From Pseudomonas benzenivorans (lineage in GTDB: Bacteria; Pseudomonadota; Gammaproteobacteria; Pseudomonadales; Pseudomonadaceae): a stretch of 64,000 nucleotides of DNA. Shown here one piece after another: positions 30,618 through 42,791 of the stretch (within the stretch, counting starts at the first letter, position 1; each line of letters starts with the position of its first letter). The notes under the pieces are model-generated. The model saw only the letters and a list, made by a program, of their open reading frames with translations, made no database searches and was not told the origin of the DNA. The translations under genes were made by a program, and so were the position numbers. The stretch lies in assembly GCF_033547155.1 (NCBI RefSeq), contig NZ_CP137892.1, forward strand, positions 2,294,001-2,358,000. Reading direction: 5' to 3'.

Positions 30618-31874
30618 TTACATGTGAGCGATCATGGCATCGCCGAACTGCGAGCAAGACATCAGCTTGGCGCCGTCCATCAGGCGCTCGAAGTCATAGG
30701 TCACGGTCTTCGCGGCGATGGCGCCGTTGGTGCCCTTGATGATGAGGTCGGCAGCCTCGCTCCAGCCCATGTGGCGCAGCATCATCTCGGCCGAGAGGAT
30801 GACCGACCCTGGATTGACCTTGTCCTGACCGGCGTACTTCGGTGCGGTGCCATGAGTGGCCTCGAACATGGCCACGCTGTCGGACAGGTTCGCGCCGGGC
30901 GCGATACCAATACCGCCGACTTCAGCAGCCAGGGCGTCGGACAGGTAGTCACCATTGAGGTTCAGGGTGGCGATCACATCGTACTCGGCCGGACGCAGCA
31001 GGATCTGCTGCAGCATGGCGTCGGCAATCACATCCTTGACCACGATGTTCTTGCCGGTCTTCGGATTCTTGAATTGCATCCAAGGGCCGCCATCGAGCAG
31101 TTCGGCACCGAACTCCTGCTGGGCGATCTCGTAGCCCCACTCCTTGAAGGCCCCCTCGGTGAATTTCATGATGTTGCCCTTGTGCACGAGGGTCACCGAG
31201 CCACGATCGTTGTCGACGGCGTACTGCAGCGCCTTGCGCACCAGGCGCTTGGTGCCCGCCTCGGAAACCGGCTTGATGCCGATGCCGCACATGTCGGTGA
31301 AGCGGATCTTCTTGACGCCCATCTCTTCGGTGAGGAACTTGATGACCTTCTCGGCCTCGGGAGAGCCGGCCTTCCACTCGACGCCGGCGTAAATGTCTTC
31401 GGAGTTCTCGCGGAAGATCACCATGTCGACATCACCCGGTTTCTTGACCGGGCTCGGCACACCCTCGAACCAGCGTACCGGACGCTGGCAGACATAGAGG
31501 TCCAGCTCCTGGCGCAACGCCACGTTCAGCGAGCGGATGCCACCACCGACCGGCGTGGTCAGCGGCCCCTTGATCGAAACGACATAGTCGCGCACGGCTT
31601 CCAGGGTCTCTTTCGGCAGCCAGGTGTCCTGGTCGTAGACCTGAGTGGCCTTCTCGCCGGCATAGACTTCCATCCAGGAAATCTTGCGCTCGCCACCGTA
31701 GGCCTTCTCCACGGCGGCATCGACGACCTTGATCATCACCGGGCTGATATCGACACCGATACCATCGCCCTCGATGAACGGGATGATCGGGTTGTTCGGA
31801 ACGTTAAGGGACATGTCGGCATTGACGGTGATTTTGTCACCGGTTGCTGGCACCTGGATCTTTTGGTATCCCAT
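30618..31874 (-). CDS. icd: NADP-dependent isocitrate dehydrogenase, dimeric type
   Basis: The 418-residue enzyme oxidises isocitrate to 2-oxoglutarate in the TCA cycle. The substrate and regulatory loop [13 protein letters not shown] holds S115, equivalent to E. coli Ser113, the AceK phosphorylation site. NADP-binding [17 protein letters not shown] and the metal-binding [13 protein letters not shown] are present. Length matches the E. coli-type enzyme. It is divergent from the unrelated monomeric isozyme idh, and both compete with aceA (42.8 kb) for isocitrate. Confidence 0.98.
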   Translation of the reverse strand: MGYQKIQVPATGDKITVNADMSLNVPNNPIIPFIEGDGIGVDISPVMIKVVDAAVEKAYGGERKISWMEVYAGEKATQVYDQDTWLPKETLEAVRDYVVSIKGPLTTPVGGGIRSLNVALRQELDLYVCQRPVRWFEGVPSPVKKPGDVDMVIFRENSEDIYAGVEWKAGSPEAEKVIKFLTEEMGVKKIRFTDMCGIGIKPVSEAGTKRLVRKALQYAVDNDRGSVTLVHKGNIMKFTEGAFKEWGYEIAQQEFGAELLDGGPWMQFKNPKTGKNIVVKDVIADAMLQQILLRPAEYDVIATLNLNGDYLSDALAAEVGGIGIAPGANLSDSVAMFEATHGTAPKYAGQDKVNPGSVILSAEMMLRHMGWSEAADLIIKGTNGAIAAKTVTYDFERLMDGAKLMSCSQFGDAMIAHM

Positions 31875-32242
31875 GCTGGACTCCGTCTTGTGGTTAAACA
31901 GCGCTCAGCCTCCGAGAGTAGCGCACTTGAAACGGGTCGAACCATATGTTCGTTGGTCTTATGCACAAGGGCGTTCTGCGGCGTCTGGTCGCAGTGATAT
32001 ACTGGGGGAATGACTAATAGGTCATATGGGGTCAACTCGCCTTGAACAAAGGCAGCTGCCTCCTGAACTCGCCGAACGGCTACCACGACTCGGCGACTCG
32101 AAATGCTCGACACTCTACTGGTGCATCCATCATCACCGCGGCGAGTTTTCGACTTCTGGCCCACGCCCATGGCGAGCCAGGGCGCCTACCTGCGCATGTC
32201 GAGATTCTGTGTACGCTCAGCAAAAGAGAGAGTTAACCCCCA
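31875..32242. other. Divergent regulatory region between icd and idh
   Basis: This 368-nt gap contains no credible gene. For icd, TTGTGC and TATGGT with 16-bp spacing are visible on the minus strand (about 31966-31939). For idh there is an extended -10 and an overlapping palindrome (separate entry), giving an idh leader of about 230 nt. Confidence 0.5.
31995..32025 (+). promoter_or_regulatory. idh extended -10 promoter with overlapping palindrome
   Basis: TGATATACT (31995-32003) is an extended -10 element reading toward idh; the -35 is weak, which is tolerated with this element. ATGAC (32010-32014) and GTCAT (32021-32025), 6 nt apart, straddle the predicted start and could be an operator. 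Confidence 0.45.
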
Positions 32243-34468
<2,226 letters not shown>

Positions 34469-34492
34469 GCTCTAGCAAGCCGCAGCCTACAA

Positions 34493-34527
34493 CAGAAACC
34501 CCGGCCCGGTGCCGGGGTTTCTGCTTT
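34493..34527 (+). terminator. Intrinsic terminator after idh
   Basis: CAGAAACCCCGGC and GCCGGGGTTTCTG form a 13-bp stem with a 5-nt loop, 24 nt after the idh stop, followed by a short CTTT run. Confidence 0.8.
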
Positions 34528-34593
34528 CCGCCCTGGCAGAACCACGAACCGCACCTGCTATGATCGCCACCCTCCGATACGAGGCCACCCGCC

Positions 34594-35034
34594 ATGGACT
34601 GGACCCCCCATATCACCGTCGCCACCATCGTCGAAGACCGAGGCCGCTTCCTCCTGGTAGAAGAGCTCAAGGGCGGACGCCTGGTGCTCAATCAGCCCGC
34701 CGGCCACCTCGAGGCCAACGAGACCCTGCGCCAGGCCGCCGTGCGCGAAACCCTCGAGGAGACCGGCTGGGAGGTCGAGCTCACCGGGGTGGTCGGCATC
34801 TACCTCTATACCGCACCGAGCAACGGCGTGACCTACCAGCGCGTGTGCTTCGTTGCCCGCCCGGTGCGCCACGATGCGGCGCGCGAGCTGGATGCCGACA
34901 TCCACGGCATCGCCTGGCTGAGCCGCGATGAACTGGCGGCACAACCCGAACGCTGGCGCAGCGAACTGGTGCTGCGCTGCATCGACGACTACCTCGCTGG
35001 CCCATTGCACGACCTGAGCGTGGTCCGCGATTGA
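34594..35034 (+). CDS. nudJ: Nudix hydrolase, NudJ-like
   Basis: The 146-residue protein has a complete Nudix box, GHLEANETLRQAAVRETLEE followed by TGW, for divalent-metal-dependent pyrophosphate hydrolysis. Overall sequence (MDWTPHITVATIVED start, YQRVCFVARPV) resembles NudJ, which in E. coli hydrolyses nucleoside and HMP pyrophosphates. Position just upstream of mnmA is where nudJ sits in enterics and pseudomonads. mnmA starts 72 nt downstream. The precise substrate is not inferable. Confidence 0.88.
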   Translation: MDWTPHITVATIVEDRGRFLLVEELKGGRLVLNQPAGHLEANETLRQAAVRETLEETGWEVELTGVVGIYLYTAPSNGVTYQRVCFVARPVRHDAARELDADIHGIAWLSRDELAAQPERWRSELVLRCIDDYLAGPLHDLSVVRD

Positions 35035-35106
35035 ACGCCGTCTTCGCCTTGCCCTGGCCGGCCTGTTAGAATTTCGTCCTTTTTTGCAGACCCACGCCGA
35101 AATCCC

Positions 35107-36240
35107 ATGTCCGATCCAGATCTTCCTACCTCAGAAAAGCCACGCGTGATAGTCGGCATGTCCGGCGGCGTCGATTCGTCCGTTTCCGCCCTGCTGTTGC
35201 TGGAGCAAGGCTATCGGGTCGAAGGCCTGTTCATGAAGAACTGGGACGAGGATGACGGCACCGAGTACTGCACGGCCATGGACGACCTGGCCGACGCCCA
35301 GGCGGTGTGCGACAGGATCGGCATCAAGCTGCACACCGCCAACTTCGCCGCGGAATACTGGGACAACGTGTTCGAGCACTTCCTCGCCGAGTACAAGGCC
35401 GGGCGCACGCCGAACCCGGACATCCTGTGCAACCGCGAAATCAAGTTCAAGGCCTTCCTCGACTACGCCCTGGCCCTCGGCGCCGACCTGATCGCCACCG
35501 GCCACTACGTGCGCCGCCGCGATGTCGACGGACGCACCGAGCTGCTCAAGGGCCTGGACCCGAACAAGGACCAGAGCTACTTCCTGCACGCCGTCGGCGG
35601 CGAGCAGATCGCCAAGACCCTGTTCCCGGTCGGCGAACTGGAAAAGCCCGCCGTGCGGGCGATTGCCGAGAAATACCAGCTGGCCACGGCGAAGAAGAAG
35701 GACTCCACCGGTATCTGCTTTATCGGCGAGCGGCGCTTCAGCGACTTCCTCAAGCAGTACCTGCCGGCCCAGCCGGGGAATATCGAGACCACGACCGGCG
35801 AGGTCATCGGCCGCCACCATGGCCTGATGTATCACACCATCGGCCAGCGCCAGGGGTTGGGCATTGGCGGCCTGAAGGACGCCGGGGACGAGCCCTGGTA
35901 CGTGCTGCGCAAGGACCTGGCGCGCAACGTGCTGGTCGTCGGCCAGGGCAACGAACACCCCTGGCTGTTCTCCCGCGCCCTGCTGGCATCGGAGCTCTAC
36001 TGGGTCAACCCGGTCGACCTGGGCAGCCCGCGCCCGCTCACCGCCAAGGTGCGCTACCGACAGGGCGACCAGGCCTGCACCCTGGAGAAGACCACCGACG
36101 GCTATCGCGCGGTGTTCGAGCAGCCGCAGCGGGCCGTGACGCCCGGCCAGTCCGTGGTGTTCTACGACGGCGAGGTGTGCCTCGGCGGCGGCGTGATCGA
36201 ATCGGCCGAACCCTGGACTCCCGAGAGTGAAGACGCATGA
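35107..36240 (+). CDS. mnmA: tRNA-specific 2-thiouridylase MnmA
   Basis: The 377-residue enzyme adenylates U34 of tRNA-Lys, -Glu and -Gln and transfers sulfur received from TusE. It has the PP-loop GMSGGVDSS, the catalytic cysteine in [11 protein letters not shown] and the persulfide cysteine in [12 protein letters not shown]. The tusDCBE genes that supply sulfur are at 13.3-14.7 kb. The stop overlaps the hflD ATG by 4 nt. Confidence 0.98.
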   Translation: MSDPDLPTSEKPRVIVGMSGGVDSSVSALLLLEQGYRVEGLFMKNWDEDDGTEYCTAMDDLADAQAVCDRIGIKLHTANFAAEYWDNVFEHFLAEYKAGRTPNPDILCNREIKFKAFLDYALALGADLIATGHYVRRRDVDGRTELLKGLDPNKDQSYFLHAVGGEQIAKTLFPVGELEKPAVRAIAEKYQLATAKKKDSTGICFIGERRFSDFLKQYLPAQPGNIETTTGEVIGRHHGLMYHTIGQRQGLGIGGLKDAGDEPWYVLRKDLARNVLVVGQGNEHPWLFSRALLASELYWVNPVDLGSPRPLTAKVRYRQGDQACTLEKTTDGYRAVFEQPQRAVTPGQSVVFYDGEVCLGGGVIESAEPWTPESEDA

Positions 36241-36857
36241 CGCCGATACAGGAACAACTGGTCGCCCTCGGCGCCGTCTTCCAGTCCGCGGTGCTGGTCG
36301 ACAAGCTGGCCAGGACCGGCCAGATCGGCGAGCCCGCCCTGGCCTGCATGCTCGGCAGCCTGCTGGTGCGCGATCCCAAGAACACCCTGGAGATCTACGG
36401 CGGCGACGACCTTGGCCTGCGCGACGGCTATCGCGCCCTGGTCGGCGCCCTGGAACGGGACCCGAGCAGCCTGCAGCGCGACCCGCTGCGTTATGCGCTG
36501 GCCCTGCTCGGCCTGGAGCGGCAGCTGGACAAGCGCGACGATCTGCTGCAGATCATGGGCAGTCGCCTGGACCAGATCCAGCAGCAGACCGAACACTTCG
36601 GCCTGGTCCACGACAACGTGATCGCCTCCTGCGGCGGCCTCTACCAGGACACCATCAGCACCTTCCGCCAACGCATCCAGGTGCAGGGCGACATGCGCCA
36701 CCTGCAGCAGCCGAGCAACGCCTCGAAGATCCGTGCCCTGTTGCTCGCCGGTATTCGCGCGGCGCGCCTATGGCGGCAGCTGGGCGGGCACCGCTGGCAG
36801 CTGGTGTTCAGCCGCGGCAAGCTGCTCAAGGAACTCTACCCGCTGCTGCGCGGCTGA
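36237..36857 (+). CDS. hflD: High-frequency lysogenization protein HflD homologue
   Basis: The 206-residue, mostly helical protein matches HflD in length and sequence ([12 protein letters not shown], then [18 protein letters not shown]). In E. coli HflD is a peripheral membrane protein that binds phage lambda CII; its normal cellular role is unclear. Its place between mnmA and purB is conserved. Here an EamA-type transporter gene starts 3 nt after its stop and separates it from purB. Confidence 0.93.
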   Translation: MTPIQEQLVALGAVFQSAVLVDKLARTGQIGEPALACMLGSLLVRDPKNTLEIYGGDDLGLRDGYRALVGALERDPSSLQRDPLRYALALLGLERQLDKRDDLLQIMGSRLDQIQQQTEHFGLVHDNVIASCGGLYQDTISTFRQRIQVQGDMRHLQQPSNASKIRALLLAGIRAARLWRQLGGHRWQLVFSRGKLLKELYPLLRG

Positions 36858-36860
36858 GCG

Positions 36861-37718
36861 ATGCAATCCCGCTCGGTCAAGCCCGCCCAGGGCGCCGCCC
36901 TGCTGGCCTGCTCGGCCTTGCTGTTCGCACTGATGGGTATGGGCATTCGCGAGGTGTCCAGCAGCGTCAACAACGAATCGGTGGTGTTCTTTCGCAACCT
37001 GGTCGGCGTGCTGTTCTTCCTGCCGCTGCTCGCCCTCAGGGGCTGGCGCCCGCTGCGCACCGCACGCCTCAAGTCGCACCTGTGGCGCTCCACCTACGGC
37101 CTGGCGGCGATGTACTGCTTCTTCTACGCCATCGCCCATCTGCCGCTGGCCGACGCCATGCTCTTCACCTACTCGGCGCCGCTGTTCACCCCGCTGATCG
37201 CCCGCTGGTGGCTGAAGGAGCCGCTGACCCAGCGCATGCTGCTCACCAGCGCAGTGGGCCTGGTGGGCGTGCTCCTGGTCGCCAAGCCCTCTGCGGCCCT
37301 GTTCGACGCCCAGGCCTCGATCGGCCTGGCGGCCAGCATCCTGGCGGCCTTCGCCTTCGTCTCGATCCGCGAGATGAGCGACACCGAGCCGGCCTTTCGC
37401 ATCGTCTTCTATTTCGCCCTGTTCGGCGCCCTGGCCTCGGCGATTCCCCTGACCTGGGCCTGGCAGCCGCTGGGCACGCGTGAACTGGGCGCACTGCTGG
37501 TGATCGGCCTGCTCGCCACCGTCAGCCAGATCATCATGTCCAAGGCCTATGCCCTGGCGCCTCCGGGGCTGATCGGTCCGTTCGCCTACCTGGCCATCGT
37601 CTTCGCCGGCCTGCTGGCCTGGCTACGCTGGGGTGAGGCCCCGGCCCTGAGTTCGCTGTTCGGCGCCGCGCTGATCTTCGTCGCCAGCCTGCTGTCGATC
37701 CGCCGCCAGGGGCGCTGA
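36861..37718 (+). CDS. EamA/DMT family transporter
   Basis: The 285-residue protein has ten predicted membrane helices in two EamA repeats, typical of drug/metabolite exporters (RhaT/YdcZ superfamily). The N-terminal repeat has FFRNLVGVLFFLPL and YTYSAPLFTPLIARWWLKE-like sequence. Substrate is not predictable. It starts 3 nt after hflD, so it is likely expressed with mnmA and hflD. Weak Shine-Dalgarno upstream. Confidence 0.88.
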   Translation: MQSRSVKPAQGAALLACSALLFALMGMGIREVSSSVNNESVVFFRNLVGVLFFLPLLALRGWRPLRTARLKSHLWRSTYGLAAMYCFFYAIAHLPLADAMLFTYSAPLFTPLIARWWLKEPLTQRMLLTSAVGLVGVLLVAKPSAALFDAQASIGLAASILAAFAFVSIREMSDTEPAFRIVFYFALFGALASAIPLTWAWQPLGTRELGALLVIGLLATVSQIIMSKAYALAPPGLIGPFAYLAIVFAGLLAWLRWGEAPALSSLFGAALIFVASLLSIRRQGR

Positions 37719-37764
37719 TAAGGCGATTGGCGGAGCGCGGCCCGAGCCGCGATTTCATGTATGA

Positions 37765-39177
<1,413 letters not shown>

Positions 39178-39193
39178 ACGGCGACAGCCCAGC

Positions 39194-39224
39194 AAACGCC
39201 CGGCTGTGCCGGGCGTTTTTATTT
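39194..39224 (+). terminator. Intrinsic terminator after purB
   Basis: AAACGCCCGGC and GCCGGGCGTTT with a 3-nt loop and a following T-run, 16 nt past the purB stop. Confidence 0.92.
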
Positions 39225-39255
39225 ATGGGTATTTATTACTATCAAGGGCTTACCG

Positions 39256-40422
39256 ATGAATCCTGATACTCCGCTGCAAATGCTGGGTGGCCTCACGGCC
39301 CGTGAATTCCTGCGCGATTACTGGCAGAAGAAACCCCTGCTGGTGCGCCAGGCCATCCCCGACTTCGAAAGCCCCATCTCACCGGACGAGCTGGCCGGCC
39401 TGGCCCTTGAAGAAGAAGTCGAGTCGCGCCTGGTCATCGAGCACGGCGAACGCCCCTGGGAGTTGCGTCGCGGTCCTTTCGCCGAAGATGCCTTCGCCAC
39501 GCTGCCGGAGCGCGACTGGACCCTGCTGGTGCAGGCCGTCGATCAGTTCGTCCCGGAAGTCGCCGAGCTACTCGAGCACTTCAAGTTCCTGCCCAAGTGG
39601 CGCATCGACGACCTGATGATCAGCTTCGCCGCTCCGGGCGGCGGCGTCGGCCCGCACTTCGACAACTACGACGTGTTCCTGCTGCAGGCCCATGGCAAGC
39701 GGCGCTGGCAGATCGGCCAGCGGTGCGACTCCGACAGCCCGCTGCTGGACCACGCCGACCTGAAGATCCTGGCCGAGTTCGAACAAACTGAAGAATGGGT
39801 GCTGGAGCCCGGCGACATGCTCTATCTGCCGCCACTCCTGGCCCACTGTGGTACCGCTGAGGATGACTGTATGACCTATTCCGTAGGCTTCCGCGCGCCG
39901 AGCGCCGCCGAAGTGCTGACTCATTTCACCGACTTCCTGGGCCAGTTCCTGCCCGATGAAGAGCGCTACAGCGACGCCGATGCCGAGCCGACCAGCGACC
40001 CGCATCAGATCCAACGCGATGCCCTGGATCGCCTGAAGGCCCTGCTCAACGAGCATATGGGCGACGAGCGCCTGCTGATGACCTGGTTCGGCCAGTTCAT
40101 GACCGAGCCGCGCTACCCGGAACTGGTCAATGGTCTGGACATCGACGAGCCGGCCTTCCTTGCCGCCCTGCAGGATGGCGCCATCCTGGTGCGCAACCCC
40201 AGCGCCCGCCTGGCCTGGTCCGAGGTCGGCGAGGACCTGGTGCTGTTCGCCAGCGGCCAGAGCCGCCTGCTCTCGGCCGGTCTGCGGGAATTGCTCAAGC
40301 TAATCTGCTCGGCCGACTCGTTACATGTCGACAACCTCGGCCAATGGCTGGCCGACGCCGAGGCGCGTAATCTGCTGTGGGAACTGGTCAAGCAAGGCAG
40401 TCTGGGGTTTGCCGATGAATGA
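39256..40422 (+). CDS. roxA: Ribosomal protein uL16 3-hydroxylase RoxA (YcfD-like JmjC/cupin oxygenase)
   Basis: The 388-residue Fe(II)/2-oxoglutarate oxygenase hydroxylates an arginine of ribosomal protein uL16. The iron triad is H134 and D136 in GPHFDNYDVFLLQAHG plus H197 in LLAHCGTAEDD, aligning with E. coli YcfD H125, D127 and H187. The C-terminal helical dimerisation and winged-helix part is complete. The stop overlaps the next gene by 8 nt. Confidence 0.95.
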   Translation: MNPDTPLQMLGGLTAREFLRDYWQKKPLLVRQAIPDFESPISPDELAGLALEEEVESRLVIEHGERPWELRRGPFAEDAFATLPERDWTLLVQAVDQFVPEVAELLEHFKFLPKWRIDDLMISFAAPGGGVGPHFDNYDVFLLQAHGKRRWQIGQRCDSDSPLLDHADLKILAEFEQTEEWVLEPGDMLYLPPLLAHCGTAEDDCMTYSVGFRAPSAAEVLTHFTDFLGQFLPDEERYSDADAEPTSDPHQIQRDALDRLKALLNEHMGDERLLMTWFGQFMTEPRYPELVNGLDIDEPAFLAALQDGAILVRNPSARLAWSEVGEDLVLFASGQSRLLSAGLRELLKLICSADSLHVDNLGQWLADAEARNLLWELVKQGSLGFADE

Positions 40423-40846
40423 GATTCACGTGCGCCTGGCCGACTGGCAGAAGGACAACGCCGAGTTGCGGCGCATCCGCGAAACGGTGTTTATCGCCGA
40501 ACAGGCGGTACCGCCGGAGCTGGAGTGGGATGCCGAAGACGCCGAGGCCCTGCATTTCCTCGCCTACGAGGGCGACTACGCGATCGGCACCGCCCGCCTG
40601 CTGCCCGACGGCCATATCGGCCGGGTCTCGGTACTCAGGGACTGGCGCGGGCTCAAGGTCGGCGACGCGCTGATTCGTGCGGTCATCGCCGAGGCGGAAA
40701 AGCGTGGCCTGCAGCAACAAATGCTCAGCGCCCAGGTGCACGCTACCGCCTTCTATGAAAGGCTAGGCTTCGAGATAGTCAGCGGCGAATACCTCGACGC
40801 CGGCATCCCCCATGTGGATATGGTACGCCACAGCGCTAGCCCCTGA
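40415..40846 (+). CDS. GNAT family N-acetyltransferase (ElaA/YjcF-like)
   Basis: The 143-residue protein has the acetyl-CoA-binding pattern IGRVSVLRDWRGLKVGDALI and the C-terminal ATAFYERLGFEIVSGEYLDA of the GNAT fold. The sequence RETVFIAEQAVPPELEWD is typical of the small ElaA/YjcF subgroup. The substrate is unknown. The ATG at 40415 overlaps roxA; an ATG at 40419 is out of frame. The next gene follows after 7 nt. Confidence 0.9.
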   Translation: MNEIHVRLADWQKDNAELRRIRETVFIAEQAVPPELEWDAEDAEALHFLAYEGDYAIGTARLLPDGHIGRVSVLRDWRGLKVGDALIRAVIAEAEKRGLQQQMLSAQVHATAFYERLGFEIVSGEYLDAGIPHVDMVRHSASP

Positions 40847-40853
40847 GGTCAGG

Positions 40854-41495
40854 ATGAACGACGACAACGCCCCACCAGACACAGGCGAAAACGATGAGCC
40901 CCTGGAGCTTCCCGCCATCGAATTCGAGTCACCGGGGCGTTTCGCCGTGCACAATCCAGAACCCGCACAGCTGGACGCCGAACGCCGCGAGCCTGCGCCC
41001 TTCAGGCTCGGCGAGCATCTGCCGCTGGAGCGCTTCAGCCAGCCCGAGCAGGCCCGTGCCCATGCCCTGGCCCTGCTGCAGCAGGCGCAGCGCAGCCTGT
41101 GCATCTTCAGCGACGACCTCGAACCCTGGCTCTACCACCACAGCAGCGTGCAGGAAGCCTGCACGCGCTTTCTCCTGGTCAACCCGAAGAACCGTCTGCG
41201 CATCCTGCTGCGCGACGTGACCCTTGCGGTCAAACAAGGGCATCGCCTGCTCAGCCTGTCCCGGCGACTGTCGAGCAACCTGCATATCCGCAAGCTGCAT
41301 CCGGACTACCCGAGCGAAGATATCGCCTTCCTGCTGGCCGACGACCGTGGCCTGCTGCTGCGCCCGGAGCTGGAGCAGTTCGCCGGCTACGCCCTGTACC
41401 AGGACCCGGCCCGCGTGCGCCTGCGCCAGGCGCAGTTCGACCAGGCCTGGGAGACCAGCATCACCGACCCGGATCTACGGAGCTTCCTGCTATGA
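40854..41495 (+). CDS. Conserved protein of unknown function (DUF7931-like, PLD-like fold possible)
   Basis: The 213-residue protein has an acidic, proline-rich N-terminal 45 residues and a folded part beginning about residue 55. The stretch SLCIFSDDLEPWLYHHSSVQ followed by RLRILLRDVTLAVKQGHRLL recalls the phospholipase D-like fold of DUF7931-type proteins, but no HKD catalytic motif is seen, so enzymatic activity is not implied. There is no signal peptide. It is coupled to both neighbours: 7 nt after the GNAT gene and a 4-nt overlap with the secretin-like gene. Confidence 0.65.
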   Translation: MNDDNAPPDTGENDEPLELPAIEFESPGRFAVHNPEPAQLDAERREPAPFRLGEHLPLERFSQPEQARAHALALLQQAQRSLCIFSDDLEPWLYHHSSVQEACTRFLLVNPKNRLRILLRDVTLAVKQGHRLLSLSRRLSSNLHIRKLHPDYPSEDIAFLLADDRGLLLRPELEQFAGYALYQDPARVRLRQAQFDQAWETSITDPDLRSFLL

Positions 41496-42301
41496 GCATT
41501 CGCCTACTGATCGCGGCCCTGCTGCTCGGCTTGAGCCTCGTCGCGAGCGCGGCCACCGAAGTCATTGCCCTGAACTATCGCAGCGCCGACGAGGTCCTGC
41601 CGGTCGTGCAGTCGGTGCTGGGTCAGGAGGGACGGGTCAGCCCCTACGGCAATCAGCTGATCGTCAACTCGACACCGGCGAAGATCGCGGAGATCCGCCA
41701 GTTGCTCGAACAACTGGACACCCGCCCGCGGCGCCTGCTGATCAGCGTCGCCAGCAGCGAATCGAGCCACCAGACCGACCGCGGCTACCGCGCCGACGGC
41801 TCGGTCAGCGCCGGCGGCGCCGAAGTGGTAATCGGCCAGGGCGAGATCGGCGGTCGCGACCAGGTGCGCATCATCCGGCGCAGTACCGACAGCCGTGGTG
41901 GCGGCACCCAGCAGGTGCAGGCCACCGAGGGTTATCCGGCACTGATCCAGGTCGGCCAGAGCGTCCCTCTCACCACCTACGAGCGCGACCACTACGGGCA
42001 GCTGCAGAGTTCCACCCAGTACCGCGATGTCACCCGTGGCTTCTACGTCACCGCCAGCCTGAGCGGCGAAATCGTGCATATCAGCATCAGCAGCAACCGC
42101 GACCGCGTCAGCCCGTCACAACCCGGGGTGATCGACCTGCAGAGCGCCGACACCCGGGTCTCCGGCCGCCTGGGCGAGTGGATCAGCATCGGCGGCGTCA
42201 ACGAGCAGACTCAGGCCGAGCAAAGCGATTTTCTCCAGCGCCGCGCGACCCAGGGCCGCGAGGATATGAGCCTGCGGGTCAAGGTCGAAGTCGTCGATTA
42301 A
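41492..42301 (+). CDS. Secretin-like periplasmic protein without pore domain
   Basis: The 269-residue protein starts with a signal peptide (MSIRLLIAALLLGLSLVASA, cleavage near ASA-ATE). A secretin N-domain motif follows (VIALNYRSADEVLPVVQSVL, then QLIVNSTPAKIAEIRQLLEQ), like the NolW/N1 ring of type II secretins. A middle part with YPALIQVGQSVPL and FYVTASLSGEIVHISISSNR resembles secretin-core strands, but the protein is far shorter than a pore-forming secretin (500-700 residues). No T2SS or pilus genes are nearby. A periplasmic or outer-membrane-associated role is likely; function is unknown. Confidence 0.75.
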   Translation: MSIRLLIAALLLGLSLVASAATEVIALNYRSADEVLPVVQSVLGQEGRVSPYGNQLIVNSTPAKIAEIRQLLEQLDTRPRRLLISVASSESSHQTDRGYRADGSVSAGGAEVVIGQGEIGGRDQVRIIRRSTDSRGGGTQQVQATEGYPALIQVGQSVPLTTYERDHYGQLQSSTQYRDVTRGFYVTASLSGEIVHISISSNRDRVSPSQPGVIDLQSADTRVSGRLGEWISIGGVNEQTQAEQSDFLQRRATQGREDMSLRVKVEVVD

Positions 42302-42791
42302 AGACCGTACAGAACTGACTCGCCGGTCGTCGTAAGACTTATGTAGTAGTCGCAAAAAACCACTACAAAACGTTTGACGAACCCCTCCCGCAGAGGCATG
42401 ATGGCCTCGCTCCCGCTTATCAGGGGCCCTAGAAAGGGCCTCCGGGTCGCTCTCCAGGCTTACCGCCCGAGACGATTCGCGTTGTAAAGCCCACAAGGCA
42501 GTTCGACGAGATTGCGACTGGAACGAAGTTGTCCTGAGGGACGGGGAAGCGTTTAAGGCATCAACCAGCCAGACAGTCGAAGTCAGTCTGCCCTACGGCA
42601 TCCACGAGCCGGAAAGCAGGCCTCGCCGCAGTCTCGCTCGGTGCACTCGTCACCCCTCCCCCCCGGTTTCAACGCCGCCCTGGTCAATATTTCGTCGTGC
42701 TGTCGTGAGCCCCGCAACCATTGCCTGCGAGATGCAGGTTCTGAGTGGGAAAGTCGGTGCTCAACCAAACACATACATTGAAGGATTGACC
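42302..42791. other. 490-nt regulatory interval upstream of aceA
   Basis: No gene seen. It contains TGTAGT-N14-ACTACA (separate entry), a 6-bp GC hairpin without U-tract near 42424-42441, and a small CCTGC/GCAGG hairpin near 42729-42743. A clear sigma-70 promoter for aceA was not identified by eye. Confidence 0.45.
42342..42367. promoter_or_regulatory. Inverted repeat TGTAGT-N14-ACTACA, candidate operator upstream of aceA
   Basis: Half-sites at 42342-42347 and 42362-42367 are exact complements, about 425 nt upstream of the aceA start. RpiR-family regulators such as RccR control aceA in pseudomonads and bind related TGTAGT/ACTACA-type sequences as I recall; the assignment is tentative. Confidence 0.35.

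Noticed and set aside
40325..40846. Longer start for the GNAT gene inside roxA
   Set aside because: It would overlap roxA by almost 100 nt; the ATG at 40415 gives the normal GNAT N-terminus.
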